37,631 nucleotides of DNA from Lysobacteraceae bacterium (GCA_021299185.1 JAJTHZ010000156.1:1-37631), one strand, 5' to 3'; counted from the first letter of the stretch, positions 13,852-24,960 are shown. Made by a program: numbers and translations. The notes: generated by a model not told the origin, from the letters alone.

Positions 13852-14398
13852 CAGGCGCGGCGCGTGCGCCGCGACCGCAACCCTTGCGCCACCGCAAAAT
13901 CGGTCGCGCTGCACGCAGCGCTCCCACCCAGCCGGCCTTGCCGAAGCGCCGAAGCCGGAGCGTGGCCTTGTAGGAGCGGCGCGTGCGCCGCGACCGCAAC
14001 CTCGGCACTAAGGCAGGATCGGTCGCGCTGCACGCAGCGCTCCTACATGGCTGGCCGCGTCGGGACCGCGTGGCCGGAGCGAAGCCGTGTAGGAGCGGCG
14101 CGTGCGCCGCGACCGCAACCTTCGCGCCACCGCAGGATCGGTCGCGCTGCACGCAGCGCTCCTACCCAGCCGGCCTTGCCGAAGCACCGAAGCCGGAGCG
14201 TGGCCTTGTAGGAGCGGCGCGTGCGCCGCGACTGCAACCTCGGCACTACGGCAGGGTCGGTCGCGCTGCACGCAGCGCTCCTACATTGGAGGCTTTGCCG
14301 GGACGGCGAGGCCGGCGCGAAGCCGTGTGGGAGCGGCGCGTGCGCCGCGATGCTGTTCAGTCTTGCGGCAGCCCAGTCGCGCTGCACGCAGCGCATCT
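13852..14398. repeat. 119-bp-period palindromic (REP-like) repeat array, five copies
   Basis: Units start near 13852, 13971, 14090, 14209 and 14328, an exact 119-bp step; the first and last are degraded. Each unit holds two facing palindromes: GTAGGAGC around a GGCGCGTGCGCC core ending GCGACC, then GGTCGCGC around TGCACGCA ending GCTCCTAC. Spacers of units 1 and 3 resemble each other, as do those of 2 and 4, giving an A-B-A-B order with a 238-bp super-period. The array fills the gap between the amylase end and the lacI-type gene end. Short open frames across it are not credible genes. Confidence 0.9.
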
Positions 14399-14465
14399 GA
14401 AGTCCTCGCGTCTTGCAGGCCCTTCGACCGGTCGGGCGCTTTGGGGGCGCGGCCCGCGCGGCGGT

Positions 14466-15491
14466 TCAACTGCCGCAGGACTTCCGCACCACGAGCCGCG
14501 GCGGCAGCATGCGGCTGGCGACCGGCTCGCCGCGGATCTGGCGCAGCACGGTGTCGACCAGCAGTTCGCCGGCCTGCTTGGTGTCCTGGATCACGGTGGT
14601 CAGCGGCGGGATGCAGAAGCTCGCCATCGGGATGTCGTCGAAGCCGGCCACCGCGACGTGCTGCGGCACGCGCAGGCCGCGCTCGGCCAGCGCGCGGATG
14701 GCGCCGATCGCGAGCAGGTCGCTGGCGGCGAACACCGCGTCCACCGCCACGCCGCGCTCCAGCAGCTCGGCCAGCGCGCGCGCGCCGGTGACCTCGGTGG
14801 ATTCGTCAGCGTCCACCTGCAGGCGCGGATCGATGCCGATGCCGGCCGCCTGCAGCGCCTCGAGGTGGCCGCGGTAGCGGTCGCCGAACTCGGGGAAGCG
14901 CGGCGAGACATCGCCGACGAAGGCGATGCGACAATGCCCACGCGCAAGCAGGTGCTCGGTGATGAGACGGCCGCCGAGGCGGTTGTCGCAGCCGATCGAG
15001 ACCTCGGGCTGGCCATCCACCACCGCGCCCCAGCGCACGAAGTGCGTGCCCTGTTCGACCAGCCGCTCGAAGTTGGCCTTCGAGGCGGTGTAGTCGCCAT
15101 AGCCGAGCAGGATCAGGCCGTCGGCCTTGTGGCTGTCCTGGTAGTCGGCATGCCAGTCCTCGCTCAGTTGCTGGAACGACACCAGCAGGTCGTAGCCTTG
15201 TCTCGCGCACGCGCGGGTGATCGAGCCCAGCATCGACAGGAAGAACGGGTTGATCAGCGAGTCGTCGCTGGTCGGGTCCTCGAACAGCAGCAGCGCCAGC
15301 GTCACCGAATGCTGGCGGCGCAGGTTGCTGGCGTTCTTGTCGACCTTGTAGTTGAGCTCCTTCGCGATCTGCTGGACGCGCTTGCGCGTCTCGACGCTGA
15401 CCAGCGGGCTGCCGCGCAGCGCGCGCGACACCGTGGCCTGCGAGACGCCGGCGCGGTAGGCGATGTCGAACGAGGTGGCCTTGCCCTTCAT
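14466..15491 (-). CDS. LacI-family transcriptional regulator
   Basis: The 341-residue product has an N-terminal helix-turn-helix (SFDIAYRAGVSQATVSRALRG, about residues 6-26), the hinge region VDKNASNLRRQ, and a periplasmic-binding-protein-like effector domain ending in VVRKSCGS. Features such as VAGFDDIPMASFCIPPLTTV are typical of sugar-responsive LacI regulators. I took MKGKATSFDIAY (ATG at 15489-15491) as the start because family similarity begins there. However, an in-frame ATG at 15573-15575 has a better GGAG spaced about 8 bp and would add 28 residues. The gene lies between the amylase and the Entner-Doudoroff operon. It is the obvious candidate to bind the three TGCAWACGTWTGCA-like sites. 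The effector (maltose, glucose or an intermediate) is unknown. Confidence 0.93.
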   Translation of the reverse strand: MKGKATSFDIAYRAGVSQATVSRALRGSPLVSVETRKRVQQIAKELNYKVDKNASNLRRQHSVTLALLLFEDPTSDDSLINPFFLSMLGSITRACARQGYDLLVSFQQLSEDWHADYQDSHKADGLILLGYGDYTASKANFERLVEQGTHFVRWGAVVDGQPEVSIGCDNRLGGRLITEHLLARGHCRIAFVGDVSPRFPEFGDRYRGHLEALQAAGIGIDPRLQVDADESTEVTGARALAELLERGVAVDAVFAASDLLAIGAIRALAERGLRVPQHVAVAGFDDIPMASFCIPPLTTVIQDTKQAGELLVDTVLRQIRGEPVASRMLPPRLVVRKSCGS

Positions 15492-15641
15492 GCGATTCCC
15501 GATCTGGCGCCGGCTATTCTGGCGGTGATCGTGCGCCGAGCGGTAGCGGGGCGCGGGTTCGCTGGAGCGGGCCATCGATCAGTCTCCGTGTGTGACGCCG
15601 CCCAGGCGCCCGCGATGCTGCAATGCGGCAGGCAGAGGAGT

Positions 15642-15667
15642 GCGCGATATCGTCTGTCGATATGCGC
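15642..15667. repeat. inverted repeat between eda and the lacI-type gene
   Basis: GCGCGATATCG (15642-15652) and CGATATGCGC (15658-15667) form an imperfect inverted repeat around the 5-nt loop TCTGT. It lies 40 bp past the eda stop and about 150 bp upstream of the regulator start. It could be a regulatory site for the regulator gene or a weak terminator for the upstream operon. It does not match the TGCAWACG half-site. Confidence 0.4.
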
Positions 15668-15706
15668 CTTTCGTGTCGCATGGCAGCGATCGGATGCTGC
15701 GGCGCA

Positions 15707-16375
15707 TCACATCGATTCACGCGGTTTTCGCAGTTGCGCGGCGGTCGCGGCGAGGGCGGCGATCGCCGGCCAGTCGCGCGCGCGCAGGCGATCGGCCGGC
15801 ACCATCCACGATCCGCCGACCGTGCCGACGTTGGCCAGCGCGAGGAAGCCCGGCGCGCTCGCCGCGTCGATGCCGCCGGTGGGGCAGAAGCGGACCTGCG
15901 GGAACGGACCGCCGAACGCCTTCAGCGCCGCGGTGCCGCCCGCCGGCACCGCCGGGAAGAACTTGAAGCGGCGATGGCCGTGGTCGAGGCCATGCATGAT
16001 CTCGCTGGCGCTCGCCACCGCGGGGATGAAGGGGATCGGCGCGCGCTCGGCCGCCGCGTAGAGTGCCGGCGTCGCGCCCGGCGCGATCGCGAAGCGCGCG
16101 CCGGCAAAGGTGACCGCGTCGAGGTCGGCGGCGCCGAGCACCGTGCCGGCGCCGACCACCGCCTGCGGCAGTTCGCGCGCGATGAGGGCGATCGCCTCCA
16201 GCGCGACCGGCGTGCGCAGCGTCACTTCCAGCACCGGCAGCCCGGCATCGACCAGCGCGCGGCACAGCGGCAGGGCGTCGGCGAGGTGCTCGATCGCCAG
16301 CACCGGCATCACCGGCGCGGCGTCGAACACCGCGTCGACCGCGGCTGCGCGCGATTCGGGGGTCCAGCGGCTCAT
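15707..16375 (-). CDS. eda: 2-keto-3-deoxy-6-phosphogluconate aldolase
   Basis: Eda splits KDPG into pyruvate and glyceraldehyde-3-phosphate, the last Entner-Doudoroff step. The 222-residue protein carries [15 protein letters not shown] (with the conserved Glu and Arg), [15 protein letters not shown], the Schiff-base lysine in [13 protein letters not shown], and [20 protein letters not shown]. Length and order match the class I family throughout. Its ATG (16373-16375) overlaps the glk stop by 4 bp, so it is the last, translationally coupled gene of zwf-pgl-edd-glk-eda. The product glyceraldehyde-3-phosphate feeds GAPDH, also encoded in this window (36245-37258). Confidence 0.97.
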   Translation of the reverse strand: MSRWTPESRAAAVDAVFDAAPVMPVLAIEHLADALPLCRALVDAGLPVLEVTLRTPVALEAIALIARELPQAVVGAGTVLGAADLDAVTFAGARFAIAPGATPALYAAAERAPIPFIPAVASASEIMHGLDHGHRRFKFFPAVPAGGTAALKAFGGPFPQVRFCPTGGIDAASAPGFLALANVGTVGGSWMVPADRLRARDWPAIAALAATAAQLRKPRESM

Positions 16376-17364
16376 GCGGGCTCCTCGCGGTGCAGGGCGA
16401 CGGCGGCGCCGAGCAGGCCCGGCATCGGATGGGTGACCACGTGCACCGCCACGCCCTCGAGCAGCGCCGCGAAGCGCCCCTTGGCGAGGAAGCGTTCGCG
16501 GAACGCGCTGGCGCGCAGGAACGGGATGAAGCGCGGCACGATGCCGCCGGCGATGATCACGGTGCGCGCGCCGTGCAGCAGCGCGCAGTCACCGGCCACG
16601 CTGCCGAGCACCGCGCAGAACCGCGCCAGCGTGCGTCGGGCCACCGCGTCGTGGCCGTCGAGCGCGGCGGCGACGATCGCCGCCGGGTCGCGCAGCGGCG
16701 CCTTCAGTTGGTCGAGCGTCGGCGAATCGGTGCCGGCGGCCAGCGCGGCGTCGATCTGCGCGATGCCGGCGCCGGACAGCAGGCGCTCGTTGGACGTGCG
16801 GCCATGCCGCGCGTCCATCCAGCGCGCCACCAGGCGCTCTTCGTCGCCGATCGCCGCGAAGGTCACGTGGCCGCCCTCGGTCGGCACTACCTGCCAGCCG
16901 CGCGCGGCATCGCCGACCAGCAGCGCCACGCCGAGCCCGGTGCCCGGGCCGAGCACGCTCACCGGCCCGGCCAGCGGCGCGGCGGGATCGCCGTGCAGGG
17001 TCTCGCGATCGCCGCCATCGAGCGCGGGCACGGCCCAGGCGACGGCGGCGAAATCGTTGAGGATGGTGAGCCGCGCCAGGCCGAGGGCGGCGCGCAGTTC
17101 CGCGGTGCTGAACGACCACGCGCGGTTGGTGAGCCGGATCGCGTCGCCGGTCACCGGCGAGGCGACCGCGATCGCCGCCCGCGCGGGCCTGGCGCCCACC
17201 GCGGCGAGGTAGTGCTCGGCCGCATGCTGCAGGCTGGCGAATTCGGCGCAGGGCAGGGTGCGTTGCGCGTGCAGCGTCGGCGTCGCTGCCGCGCGGTCGA
17301 CCAGCGCGAAGCGCGCGTTGGTGCCGCCGATGTCGGCGACGAGATCGAGTGAGGGCGCGCCCAT
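16372..17364 (-). CDS. glk: glucokinase
   Basis: Glk phosphorylates free glucose with ATP to glucose-6-phosphate. The 330-residue product begins [20 protein letters not shown], containing the ATP phosphate-binding loop of the bacterial glucokinase family (PF02685). It also has [15 protein letters not shown] with the catalytic aspartate, [13 protein letters not shown] and [12 protein letters not shown]. The start at 17362-17364 lies 7 bp after the edd stop; the open frame upstream is edd shadow. Placement inside the Entner-Doudoroff operon supplies glucose released by MalQ and amylase, or imported by the symporter, directly to Zwf. This suits a cell taking up glucose without a phosphotransferase system. 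Confidence 0.96.
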   Translation of the reverse strand: MGAPSLDLVADIGGTNARFALVDRAAATPTLHAQRTLPCAEFASLQHAAEHYLAAVGARPARAAIAVASPVTGDAIRLTNRAWSFSTAELRAALGLARLTILNDFAAVAWAVPALDGGDRETLHGDPAAPLAGPVSVLGPGTGLGVALLVGDAARGWQVVPTEGGHVTFAAIGDEERLVARWMDARHGRTSNERLLSGAGIAQIDAALAAGTDSPTLDQLKAPLRDPAAIVAAALDGHDAVARRTLARFCAVLGSVAGDCALLHGARTVIIAGGIVPRFIPFLRASAFRERFLAKGRFAALLEGVAVHVVTHPMPGLLGAAVALHREEPA

Positions 17365-17371
17365 CGCGGCC

Positions 17372-19192
17372 TCAGCCGCCCACCCACAGCGCGCTGCCGC
17401 CTTCCTCGGCGGACGTCGCGTGCGCGCGCATCGGGCCGAACAGCTCGCGACCGACGCCGTGCTGGTTGCCGGCCACGTCCACCGGCGCCGGCGCGCGCGC
17501 GGCCCAGTCGGCGGGATCCACCTTCGCCTCCAGCGTGCCGGTGTCGGCGCACACCACCACCACGTCGCCGTCGCGCAGGCGCGCGATCGGCCCGCCGCAG
17601 GCGGCCTCCGGCACCACGTGGATCGCCGCCAGCACCTTGCCCGAGGCGCCGGACATCCGGCCATCGGTGAGCAGCGCGACCTTCTGCCCGCGGTCCTGCA
17701 GCACGCCCAGTGTGGGCGTCAGCTTGTGCAGTTCCGGCATGCCGTTGGCGCGCGGGCCCTGGCCGCGGATCACGGCCACGAAATCGCCGGTGAGCGTGCC
17801 GGCCTTGAACGCCGCGAGCAGCTCGTCCTGCGAGTCGAACACGCGCGCCGGCGCTTCCAGCCGGCGATGCTCGGGCTTGACCGCGCTGACCTTGACCACC
17901 GCGCGGCCGAGGTTGCCGGTGAGCCGGCGCAGCCCGCCTTCGCGGTCGAAGGGCTCGGCCACCGGCCGCAGCACGGCCGTGTCGCGCGAGGCCGTCGCCG
18001 GCGCGCGCCAGCGCAGCGTGGTCCCGTCGAGCCAGGGCTCCTGCGCCTGCGCCGACAGCGGGCCGCCGTGCACGGTGCGGATGTCGTCGTGCAGCAGGCC
18101 CGCGGCCAGCAGTTCGCCGATCACGAAGCCCAGACCGCCGGCGGCGTGGAAGTGGTTCACGTCGGCGCTGCCGTTGGGGTACACGCGCGCCAGCAGTGGC
18201 GTGTGGCGCGAAAGTTCGTCGAGGTCGTCCCAGTCGATCGCGAGCCCGGCCGCGCGGGCGATCGCCACCAGGTGGATCGCATGGTTGGTCGAGCCACCGG
18301 TGGCCGCGAGGCCCACCATCGCGTTGACGATCGCCTTCTCGTCGACGGTGCGGCCGATCGGCGTGTACTCGGCGCCGAGCGCGGTGATCGCGCAGGCCCG
18401 TTCGGCGGTGGCGATGGTGAGCGCGTCGCGCAGCGGCGTGTTGGGATTGACGAAGGCAGTGCCCGGCAGGTGCAGGCCCATCATCTCCAGCAGCATCTGG
18501 TTGCTGTTGGCGGTGCCGTAGAAGGTGCACGTGCCGGGGCCGTGGTAGGACTTCGACTCGGCCTCCAGCAGTTCCTCGCGCGTGACCTTGCCTTCGGCGT
18601 AGGCCTGGCGCACGCGCGCCTTCTCCGCGTTCGGCAGGCCGGGCGTCATCGGGCCGGCGGGGACCAGGATCGCCGGCAGGTGGCCGAAGGCGAGCGCGCC
18701 GATCAGCAGGCCCGGCACGATCTTGTCGCACACGCCGAGCAGCAGGGTGGCGTCGAACATCTCGTGCGACAGCGACACCGCGGTGGCCATCGCGATCACG
18801 TCGCGCGACCACAGCGAGAGCTCCATCCCGGTGCGGCCCTGGGTGACGCCGTCGCACATCGCCGGCACGCCGCCGGCGACCTGCGCGGTGGCGCCGCGGT
18901 TGCGCGCGGCCATCTTGATCAGTTCGGGATAGTGCTGCATCGGCTGGTGCGCCGAGAGCATGTCGTTGTAGGCGGTGACGATGCCGAGGTTGGGCGCCCG
19001 CTGGCCGCGCAGCAGGTCCTTGTCGGTGCCGGAGGCGGCGAAGCCGTGCGCGAGGTTGCCGCAGGACAGGCGCGCGCGCGCGGTGCCGGCCTCGCGCGCG
19101 GCATCGATGCGCGCGAGGTAGGCGGTGCGCGTCGGTGCGCTGCGCTCGGTGATGCGGGCGGTGACGCGTTCGACGGCGGGGTGCAGGGACAT
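17372..19192 (-). CDS. edd: 6-phosphogluconate dehydratase
   Basis: Edd converts 6-phosphogluconate to KDPG and is an iron-sulphur dehydratase of the IlvD/Edd family. The 606-residue length is close to E. coli Edd (603). Characteristic segments are [70 protein letters not shown] and [12 protein letters not shown], with the cluster-ligand cysteines in the CDG, VCDK and GTCTFYG motifs. The C-terminal [12 protein letters not shown] is also conserved. The ATG at 19190-19192 overlaps the pgl stop by one base (TGATG), indicating coupling. The longer open frame to 19609 is shadow of pgl. Confidence 0.97.
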   Translation of the reverse strand: MSLHPAVERVTARITERSAPTRTAYLARIDAAREAGTARARLSCGNLAHGFAASGTDKDLLRGQRAPNLGIVTAYNDMLSAHQPMQHYPELIKMAARNRGATAQVAGGVPAMCDGVTQGRTGMELSLWSRDVIAMATAVSLSHEMFDATLLLGVCDKIVPGLLIGALAFGHLPAILVPAGPMTPGLPNAEKARVRQAYAEGKVTREELLEAESKSYHGPGTCTFYGTANSNQMLLEMMGLHLPGTAFVNPNTPLRDALTIATAERACAITALGAEYTPIGRTVDEKAIVNAMVGLAATGGSTNHAIHLVAIARAAGLAIDWDDLDELSRHTPLLARVYPNGSADVNHFHAAGGLGFVIGELLAAGLLHDDIRTVHGGPLSAQAQEPWLDGTTLRWRAPATASRDTAVLRPVAEPFDREGGLRRLTGNLGRAVVKVSAVKPEHRRLEAPARVFDSQDELLAAFKAGTLTGDFVAVIRGQGPRANGMPELHKLTPTLGVLQDRGQKVALLTDGRMSGASGKVLAAIHVVPEAACGGPIARLRDGDVVVVCADTGTLEAKVDPADWAARAPAPVDVAGNQHGVGRELFGPMRAHATSAEEGGSALWVGG

Positions 19193-19896
19193 CAGGGACT
19201 CCAGTGGATCTCGATCGTCGCGCCCGGCGCATGCAGCAGGGCGCCGACGGGCAACCGCAGCGGGTCGGGCGCGCGCTGCGCCTGTTCGAGCACTGCGCTC
19301 TTGTCGTGTCCGGTGATGGCGAGCAGCACGCGCCGGCTGCGCAGCATGCGCGACAGCGTGAGGCTGACCCGCGGATGCGGGCCGGCGGCGGGCATCGGGT
19401 CGGGCAGGATCGCGGCGGCGGCGTCGCCGCCGGCGGGATCGAGCGCGCGGGGGAGGTTGGGCGAGCCGGGGAACAGCGAGCCGAAATGGCCGTCGACGCC
19501 CATCCCGAGCAGGGTGGCGTCGAACGGATCGGGCAGCACCTCGAGCCCCGCTTCGGCGAACGCCGGGTCGGGCGCGCCGGCCGGCGACTCGGGCACCAGC
19601 GGCAGCCAACGGATGCCATCGGCACCCGCGAAGGCGTCCTGCATCTGACGCAGGTTGCAGTCGGGATGCGTGCGGGGCACCCAGCGCTCGTCGGAGGGCA
19701 GCACGACGACCTTCGACCAGTCGCGCCGCCGCGCGGCAAGGCGGCGGAACACCGGTGGCGAAGTGCGCCCGCCGGCCAGCGCCAGCACCGCCGCGCCGCG
19801 CTCGGCCAGCGCCGTATCGAGCGCGGCGTCGATGCGTGCGGCGACCGCTGCGGCGAGCGCGTCGGCGTCGGCGTGTTGGATCAGGGTCCAGGCCAT
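19192..19896 (-). CDS. pgl: 6-phosphogluconolactonase
   Basis: Pgl hydrolyses 6-phosphogluconolactone, joining Zwf to Edd. The 234-residue protein is of the SOL/DevB type. It shows [36 protein letters not shown] (conserved DERxV) and [20 protein letters not shown], where the family has GxGxDGHxASLFP. The final segment includes LLAITGHDK. It starts 10 bp after the zwf stop and ends overlapping the edd ATG. Everything fits the Pseudomonas-like order zwf-pgl-edd. Confidence 0.95.
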   Translation of the reverse strand: MAWTLIQHADADALAAAVAARIDAALDTALAERGAAVLALAGGRTSPPVFRRLAARRRDWSKVVVLPSDERWVPRTHPDCNLRQMQDAFAGADGIRWLPLVPESPAGAPDPAFAEAGLEVLPDPFDATLLGMGVDGHFGSLFPGSPNLPRALDPAGGDAAAAILPDPMPAAGPHPRVSLTLSRMLRSRRVLLAITGHDKSAVLEQAQRAPDPLRLPVGALLHAPGATIEIHWSP

Positions 19897-19906
19897 GGCG
19901 TGCCGC

Positions 19907-21370
<1,464 letters not shown>

Positions 21371-21428
21371 GGAGGGGCCGGGGTGGGGATCACCCTAGCC
21401 TAATTCCGAGTCCCCCGCGGGTCATGCC

Positions 21429-21442
21429 TGCATACGTTTGCA
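21429..21442. promoter_or_regulatory. candidate LacI-family operator upstream of zwf
   Basis: TGCATACGTTTGCA is a 14-bp palindrome with one mismatch, centred 65 bp upstream of the zwf ATG. On the zwf strand it reads TGCAAACGTATGCA, differing from the glgP/symporter site by one base. It would place the Entner-Doudoroff operon in the same regulon as glycogen breakdown and maltose uptake. Confidence 0.65.
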
Positions 21443-21496
21443 CGTGGACGGAGCGCCAGCCGTGCGTGTCGCCCCGCCGCGCACGCGGACGTCCCG

Positions 21497-21534
21497 GGCA
21501 TCGCGAGCCGGCCGGATCCGCGGCCCGCGATGCC
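21497..21534 (-). terminator. inverted repeat downstream of the metalloprotease gene
   Basis: GGCATCGCG (21497-21505) and CGCGATGCC (21526-21534) form a perfect 9-bp stem around a 20-nt GC-rich loop. It lies just past the protease stop codon (21544) and before the zwf promoter region. No T-tract follows, so terminator activity is inferred from position and stem strength. Confidence 0.4.
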
Positions 21535-21543
21535 GCGTCGAGG

Positions 21544-24500
21544 TCAAGGGGTCGCCGACTCGAATCCGCCGCGGAACAGCAGGTCGTCGTTGACGCGGAC
21601 CACGGCCGGGACCAGGATCTCGACGCCGCAGTTGTCGGTCACCCGGATGGTCAGCCCGTGGTCGCCGAGCGGCCGCAGGTTGCCGAGGTTGATTACGCCG
21701 TCGCTCGCGCCGACCGAGACGGTCCCGCCGAAGCTTCCCTGCGAAGCCAGCACGGTGGCGGCGATGCTGCCGTTGTCGGAGAACACGCCGGGCGTGATCG
21801 TCAGGTTGCCGCCGAGGAACCCGGACACGAAGGTGGGATAGGCCACGTCCGGTTGGGTGTTGGCGAGGATGTTGACGTTGACGACGTTGCCGGCCGCCGA
21901 CAGTTCGCCATCGCTGACCTGGAAGCGCAGGCTGCCCGAGGTCGCCGCGCACGAGGCGCCGAGGCTGGCCGTGATCTCGCCGTTGGTGTTGGCGATCGCG
22001 GTCGCGGTCACGCCGGTGGCGGTGCCGCCGGGCACCTGGGTGACCACCAGCGAGCCCGCGCTCGACTCGGTGTCCTGCACGCGCGCGATGAACACGCCGG
22101 TGCGGGCCGGGCTGCCCTGCACCACGTTCCACGGCAGGCTCAAGGTCGCGCTGAAGAACGGCGGCGTGTTTCCCGTCACCGTCACCGACAGGGGCGACTC
22201 GCGGGTGGCGCCGCAGTTGTCGGTGGCGCGGACCGTGATGGTGTGGATGCCGGTCGGTTGCAGATTGGACAGGCTCACCACGCCATTGGACGCACCCACC
22301 GCAACGCCGCCGGTGTAACTGCCCTGCGAGACCAGCGTGGTGCTGGCGATGCTGCCGTTGTCGGCGGGGCCGTTCGTCGGGTTGACGGTCCGTGCCGCGC
22401 CGACGGGTCCGGAAACGCCCGCCGGATAGGCGAGCGTCGGCGGCGTGTCGGCTGCGACGTTGACCTGCAGGTCGCCGCTGCCGGCGAGCGAGCCGTCGCT
22501 CACCTGCAGGCGCACCGTGCCCGAGGTGGCGCTGCACGACGCGACCGGGTTGGCGGACACCGTGCCGTTGGCGGCGATGCTGTAGTTGGAGATCGTGACG
22601 CCGGTCGCGGTGCCGCCGGCGACCTGGCTCATCGCCAGCGCGGTCGCCGTGGTCTGCGCGTCGCCCACGGTGCCGATGAAGAGTGCGCTGCCGGCGGGAC
22701 TGCCCTGCTGGCGCGCGATCGCGGCACCGGGCGTGAAGGTCGGCGCGGTGTTGCCGACCGCGGTCACCGTGACGTCGATCGAGGCATTGGTGATCGCGCC
22801 GCAGTTGTCCGTGGCGCGCACGAAGATGACGTGCCCGCCGGTGGGGCCGGCGTTGCCCAGCGTCGCCGCGCCGCTCGCGGCGTTGATCGACACGCTGCCC
22901 GTGAAGCCGCCCAGCGAGGGCACGCTGATGCCGGCGATGCTGCCGTTGTCCGACGGACCGGTCGCGGGATTGACCACGATGCCGCTGCCCTGCGACAGCG
23001 CGACGGTGCCGTAGCCCAAGGTCGGCGCTGCGTTGGCGAGCACGTTCACCTGCAGGTTGGCGCTGGCGCTGGCGACGCCGTCGCTGGACTGCAGGCGCAC
23101 GGTGCCGCTGGTCGCCGTGCAGGAGGCTGCGACGGTGGCGGTGATCGTGCCGTTGGTGTTGGTGATCGGTCCCACGGTGACGCCGGTGGCGGTGCCGCCG
23201 GGGACCACGCTGACGGCGAGCGAGCCGGCGGGCGTCTCCGCATCGCTCGTGGTGGCGAGTGTGACCGCGGCGCCGGCCGGGCTGCCCTGCTGGCGCGACA
23301 GCGCCGGGGCGGCGTTGATGACCGGGGCCGCGTTGCCGTTGATGGTGAAGTTCGTGGCCGAAACGCCGGCCGGCTCGGCGAAGTCGTCCTCGCGCACGCG
23401 CACGCGCGCCTGGGTGGTCGGATGGTTGGGCACCGTGAAGGTGCGCGAGCCGGTGTTCGTCACGCCGCTGGCGATCGTCACCGGGAACGTCACGCCGCCA
23501 TCGGTGGACAGTTCCAGGGTGACGAAGCCGGCGAGGCCGGGGGAATTGGTCCAGGTGATCGTGCCCTGCTGGCCGGCGGTGAAGCTCGCGGCGCTCACCG
23601 CGACGTTGGTGATCGTGTCCGCGTTGCCGTCGGCGTTGCTGTCGCGGAACCAGCCGACATCGCGCAGCAACTGCGGGGTGAGGTCGAGGTCGAGGGGCTG
23701 GCCGGCGTTGATCGACGGCTCCATCAACAGGTTCGGGCCGGCCGTGCCGTTCCAGTGCGAGATCGACGAGCCCTGCTGGAAGGTGGGCGGGTTGAAGGTC
23801 TCGACGCTGCCGTCGGGCTCGCGCGCGGCGGTGAGGAAGCCGGATGCGATGCGCACGTTGGCGCCGGTCCAGATCACGTCGCTGGTGTTGGTGAACGAAG
23901 CGACGCGCGCGGCAGCCGTCATCTGCGCCCAGGTCTGGCCGCTGTCCTGGTCGCGCTGGAAGCGCGAGAAGACGTCCGAACGGTCGAAGGGGTAGGTTCC
24001 GTCCGGCTCGACGAGGGACAGGAAGCCCAGGCCGTGGCCGAGTTCGTGCAGCAGGACCACCAGCAGGTTGATCTCGCCGTTCGGCGTGTTGGTGTCGTAG
24101 CCGTAGTAGAAGCGCACGTTGCCGCCGAGGCAGCCGTTGTCGACGCTGCTGTTGACGGTGGCGGTGATCTCGGACGTGGCGCCGTTCTGGTCGGCGCCCA
24201 GCAGCTTGTTGGCGAGCGCGACCGGGAAGGTGATGCCGCCGGGCCCGCCGATGCCCTGGCCCACGATCAGGATCGCCGAGGTGGGGCCGGCCGCGGCCAG
24301 CACCGCGCCGCCGGGATTGCAGGTGAGCGGGCTGAACTGGGCCGAGACGTTGGTCGCCACCGTGCTGTCGAGGGCGAGGCCCCAGATGCCGACTGCCCGG
24401 TTGAGCAGGTTGGCGCGCTGCTGGCCGCGGGTGGTGCCGGGATTGCCGCCGACCGGCGTGGCGGGCGTGTTGTCGTTGAAGCCGGCGCCGGTGGTGACCG

Positions 24501-24960
24501 AGAACGCCGCGGCCTTGGCGCCCTGGGACCGATTCGCCTGCTCGATCAGGGTTTCATAGCGGCGCTGCTGCATCGGCGTGAGGCCGTGGCGGGCGGCGCG
24601 ACTGGCCACGTCGTCGTGCGCGGGCGCCGCGGGGGGCGTGGGCAGCGCCTTGCCGCCGAGCAGGTCGCGGCCGAGGAAGCGTTGCGCCTCGTCGATGCTG
24701 CCGACGCAGCCGAGCACCGGCTCGCCGTCGGGCCCGAGGCGGGCGAGGGCGACCTGCTGGAAACGGCCCTCGAGCGGCAGCTCCTGGTGGCCGTCGGCCA
24801 ACTTGCGCGCGCCGAGTCCGAGCGTGTCGCGACGCGCGACCTGGTCAAGGTAATCGGCCAGCGCCACGTCGTCGGGCGAGGCGGTCCGGGCGCCGGCGGC
24901 GCACGACAGCGCGAGCAACAGCGCCGCGAGCGACCGGTGGAATGCGGGATGGGTGCGCAT
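21544..24960 (-). CDS. secreted zinc metalloprotease-like protein with three 195-residue repeats
   Basis: The 1138-residue product starts with a signal peptide (MRTHPAFHRSLAALLLALSC, cleavage near AGA/RTA). Residues about 200-440 form a metalloprotease-like domain with the zincin motif HELGHGLGF (His305, Glu306, His309) and a following DVGWFRDSNADGNADT segment. An Ig-like stretch comes next. Three tandem repeats follow, each about 195 residues: nucleotides 23341-22753, 22752-22173 and 22172-21580. Each carries RQQGSPAG-like, GGTATGVT, ASCxATSGTVRLQVSDG, DNGSIA and VRATDNCG blocks. The tail is DDLLFRGGFESATP. I chose the ATG at 24958-24960 for its signal peptide; the longer frame to 25422 overlaps the divergent DUF2333 gene. 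The substrate is unknown. Confidence 0.85.
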   Translation of the reverse strand: MRTHPAFHRSLAALLLALSCAAGARTASPDDVALADYLDQVARRDTLGLGARKLADGHQELPLEGRFQQVALARLGPDGEPVLGCVGSIDEAQRFLGRDLLGGKALPTPPAAPAHDDVASRAARHGLTPMQQRRYETLIEQANRSQGAKAAAFSVTTGAGFNDNTPATPVGGNPGTTRGQQRANLLNRAVGIWGLALDSTVATNVSAQFSPLTCNPGGAVLAAAGPTSAILIVGQGIGGPGGITFPVALANKLLGADQNGATSEITATVNSSVDNGCLGGNVRFYYGYDTNTPNGEINLLVVLLHELGHGLGFLSLVEPDGTYPFDRSDVFSRFQRDQDSGQTWAQMTAAARVASFTNTSDVIWTGANVRIASGFLTAAREPDGSVETFNPPTFQQGSSISHWNGTAGPNLLMEPSINAGQPLDLDLTPQLLRDVGWFRDSNADGNADTITNVAVSAASFTAGQQGTITWTNSPGLAGFVTLELSTDGGVTFPVTIASGVTNTGSRTFTVPNHPTTQARVRVREDDFAEPAGVSATNFTINGNAAPVINAAPALSRQQGSPAGAAVTLATTSDAETPAGSLAVSVVPGGTATGVTVGPITNTNGTITATVAASCTATSGTVRLQSSDGVASASANLQVNVLANAAPTLGYGTVALSQGSGIVVNPATGPSDNGSIAGISVPSLGGFTGSVSINAASGAATLGNAGPTGGHVIFVRATDNCGAITNASIDVTVTAVGNTAPTFTPGAAIARQQGSPAGSALFIGTVGDAQTTATALAMSQVAGGTATGVTISNYSIAANGTVSANPVASCSATSGTVRLQVSDGSLAGSGDLQVNVAADTPPTLAYPAGVSGPVGAARTVNPTNGPADNGSIASTTLVSQGSYTGGVAVGASNGVVSLSNLQPTGIHTITVRATDNCGATRESPLSVTVTGNTPPFFSATLSLPWNVVQGSPARTGVFIARVQDTESSAGSLVVTQVPGGTATGVTATAIANTNGEITASLGASCAATSGSLRFQVSDGELSAAGNVVNVNILANTQPDVAYPTFVSGFLGGNLTITPGVFSDNGSIAATVLASQGSFGGTVSVGASDGVINLGNLRPLGDHGLTIRVTDNCGVEILVPAVVRVNDDLLFRGGFESATP

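Noticed and set aside
12085-14211. 708-residue plus-strand frame over the amylase and first repeats
   Set aside because: It is the out-of-frame shadow of the amylase, continuing into repeat DNA.
13852-14398. Possible CRISPR array
   Set aside because: The period is 119 bp, the units contain paired palindromes, and the spacers are repeated rather than unique. No cas genes are present.
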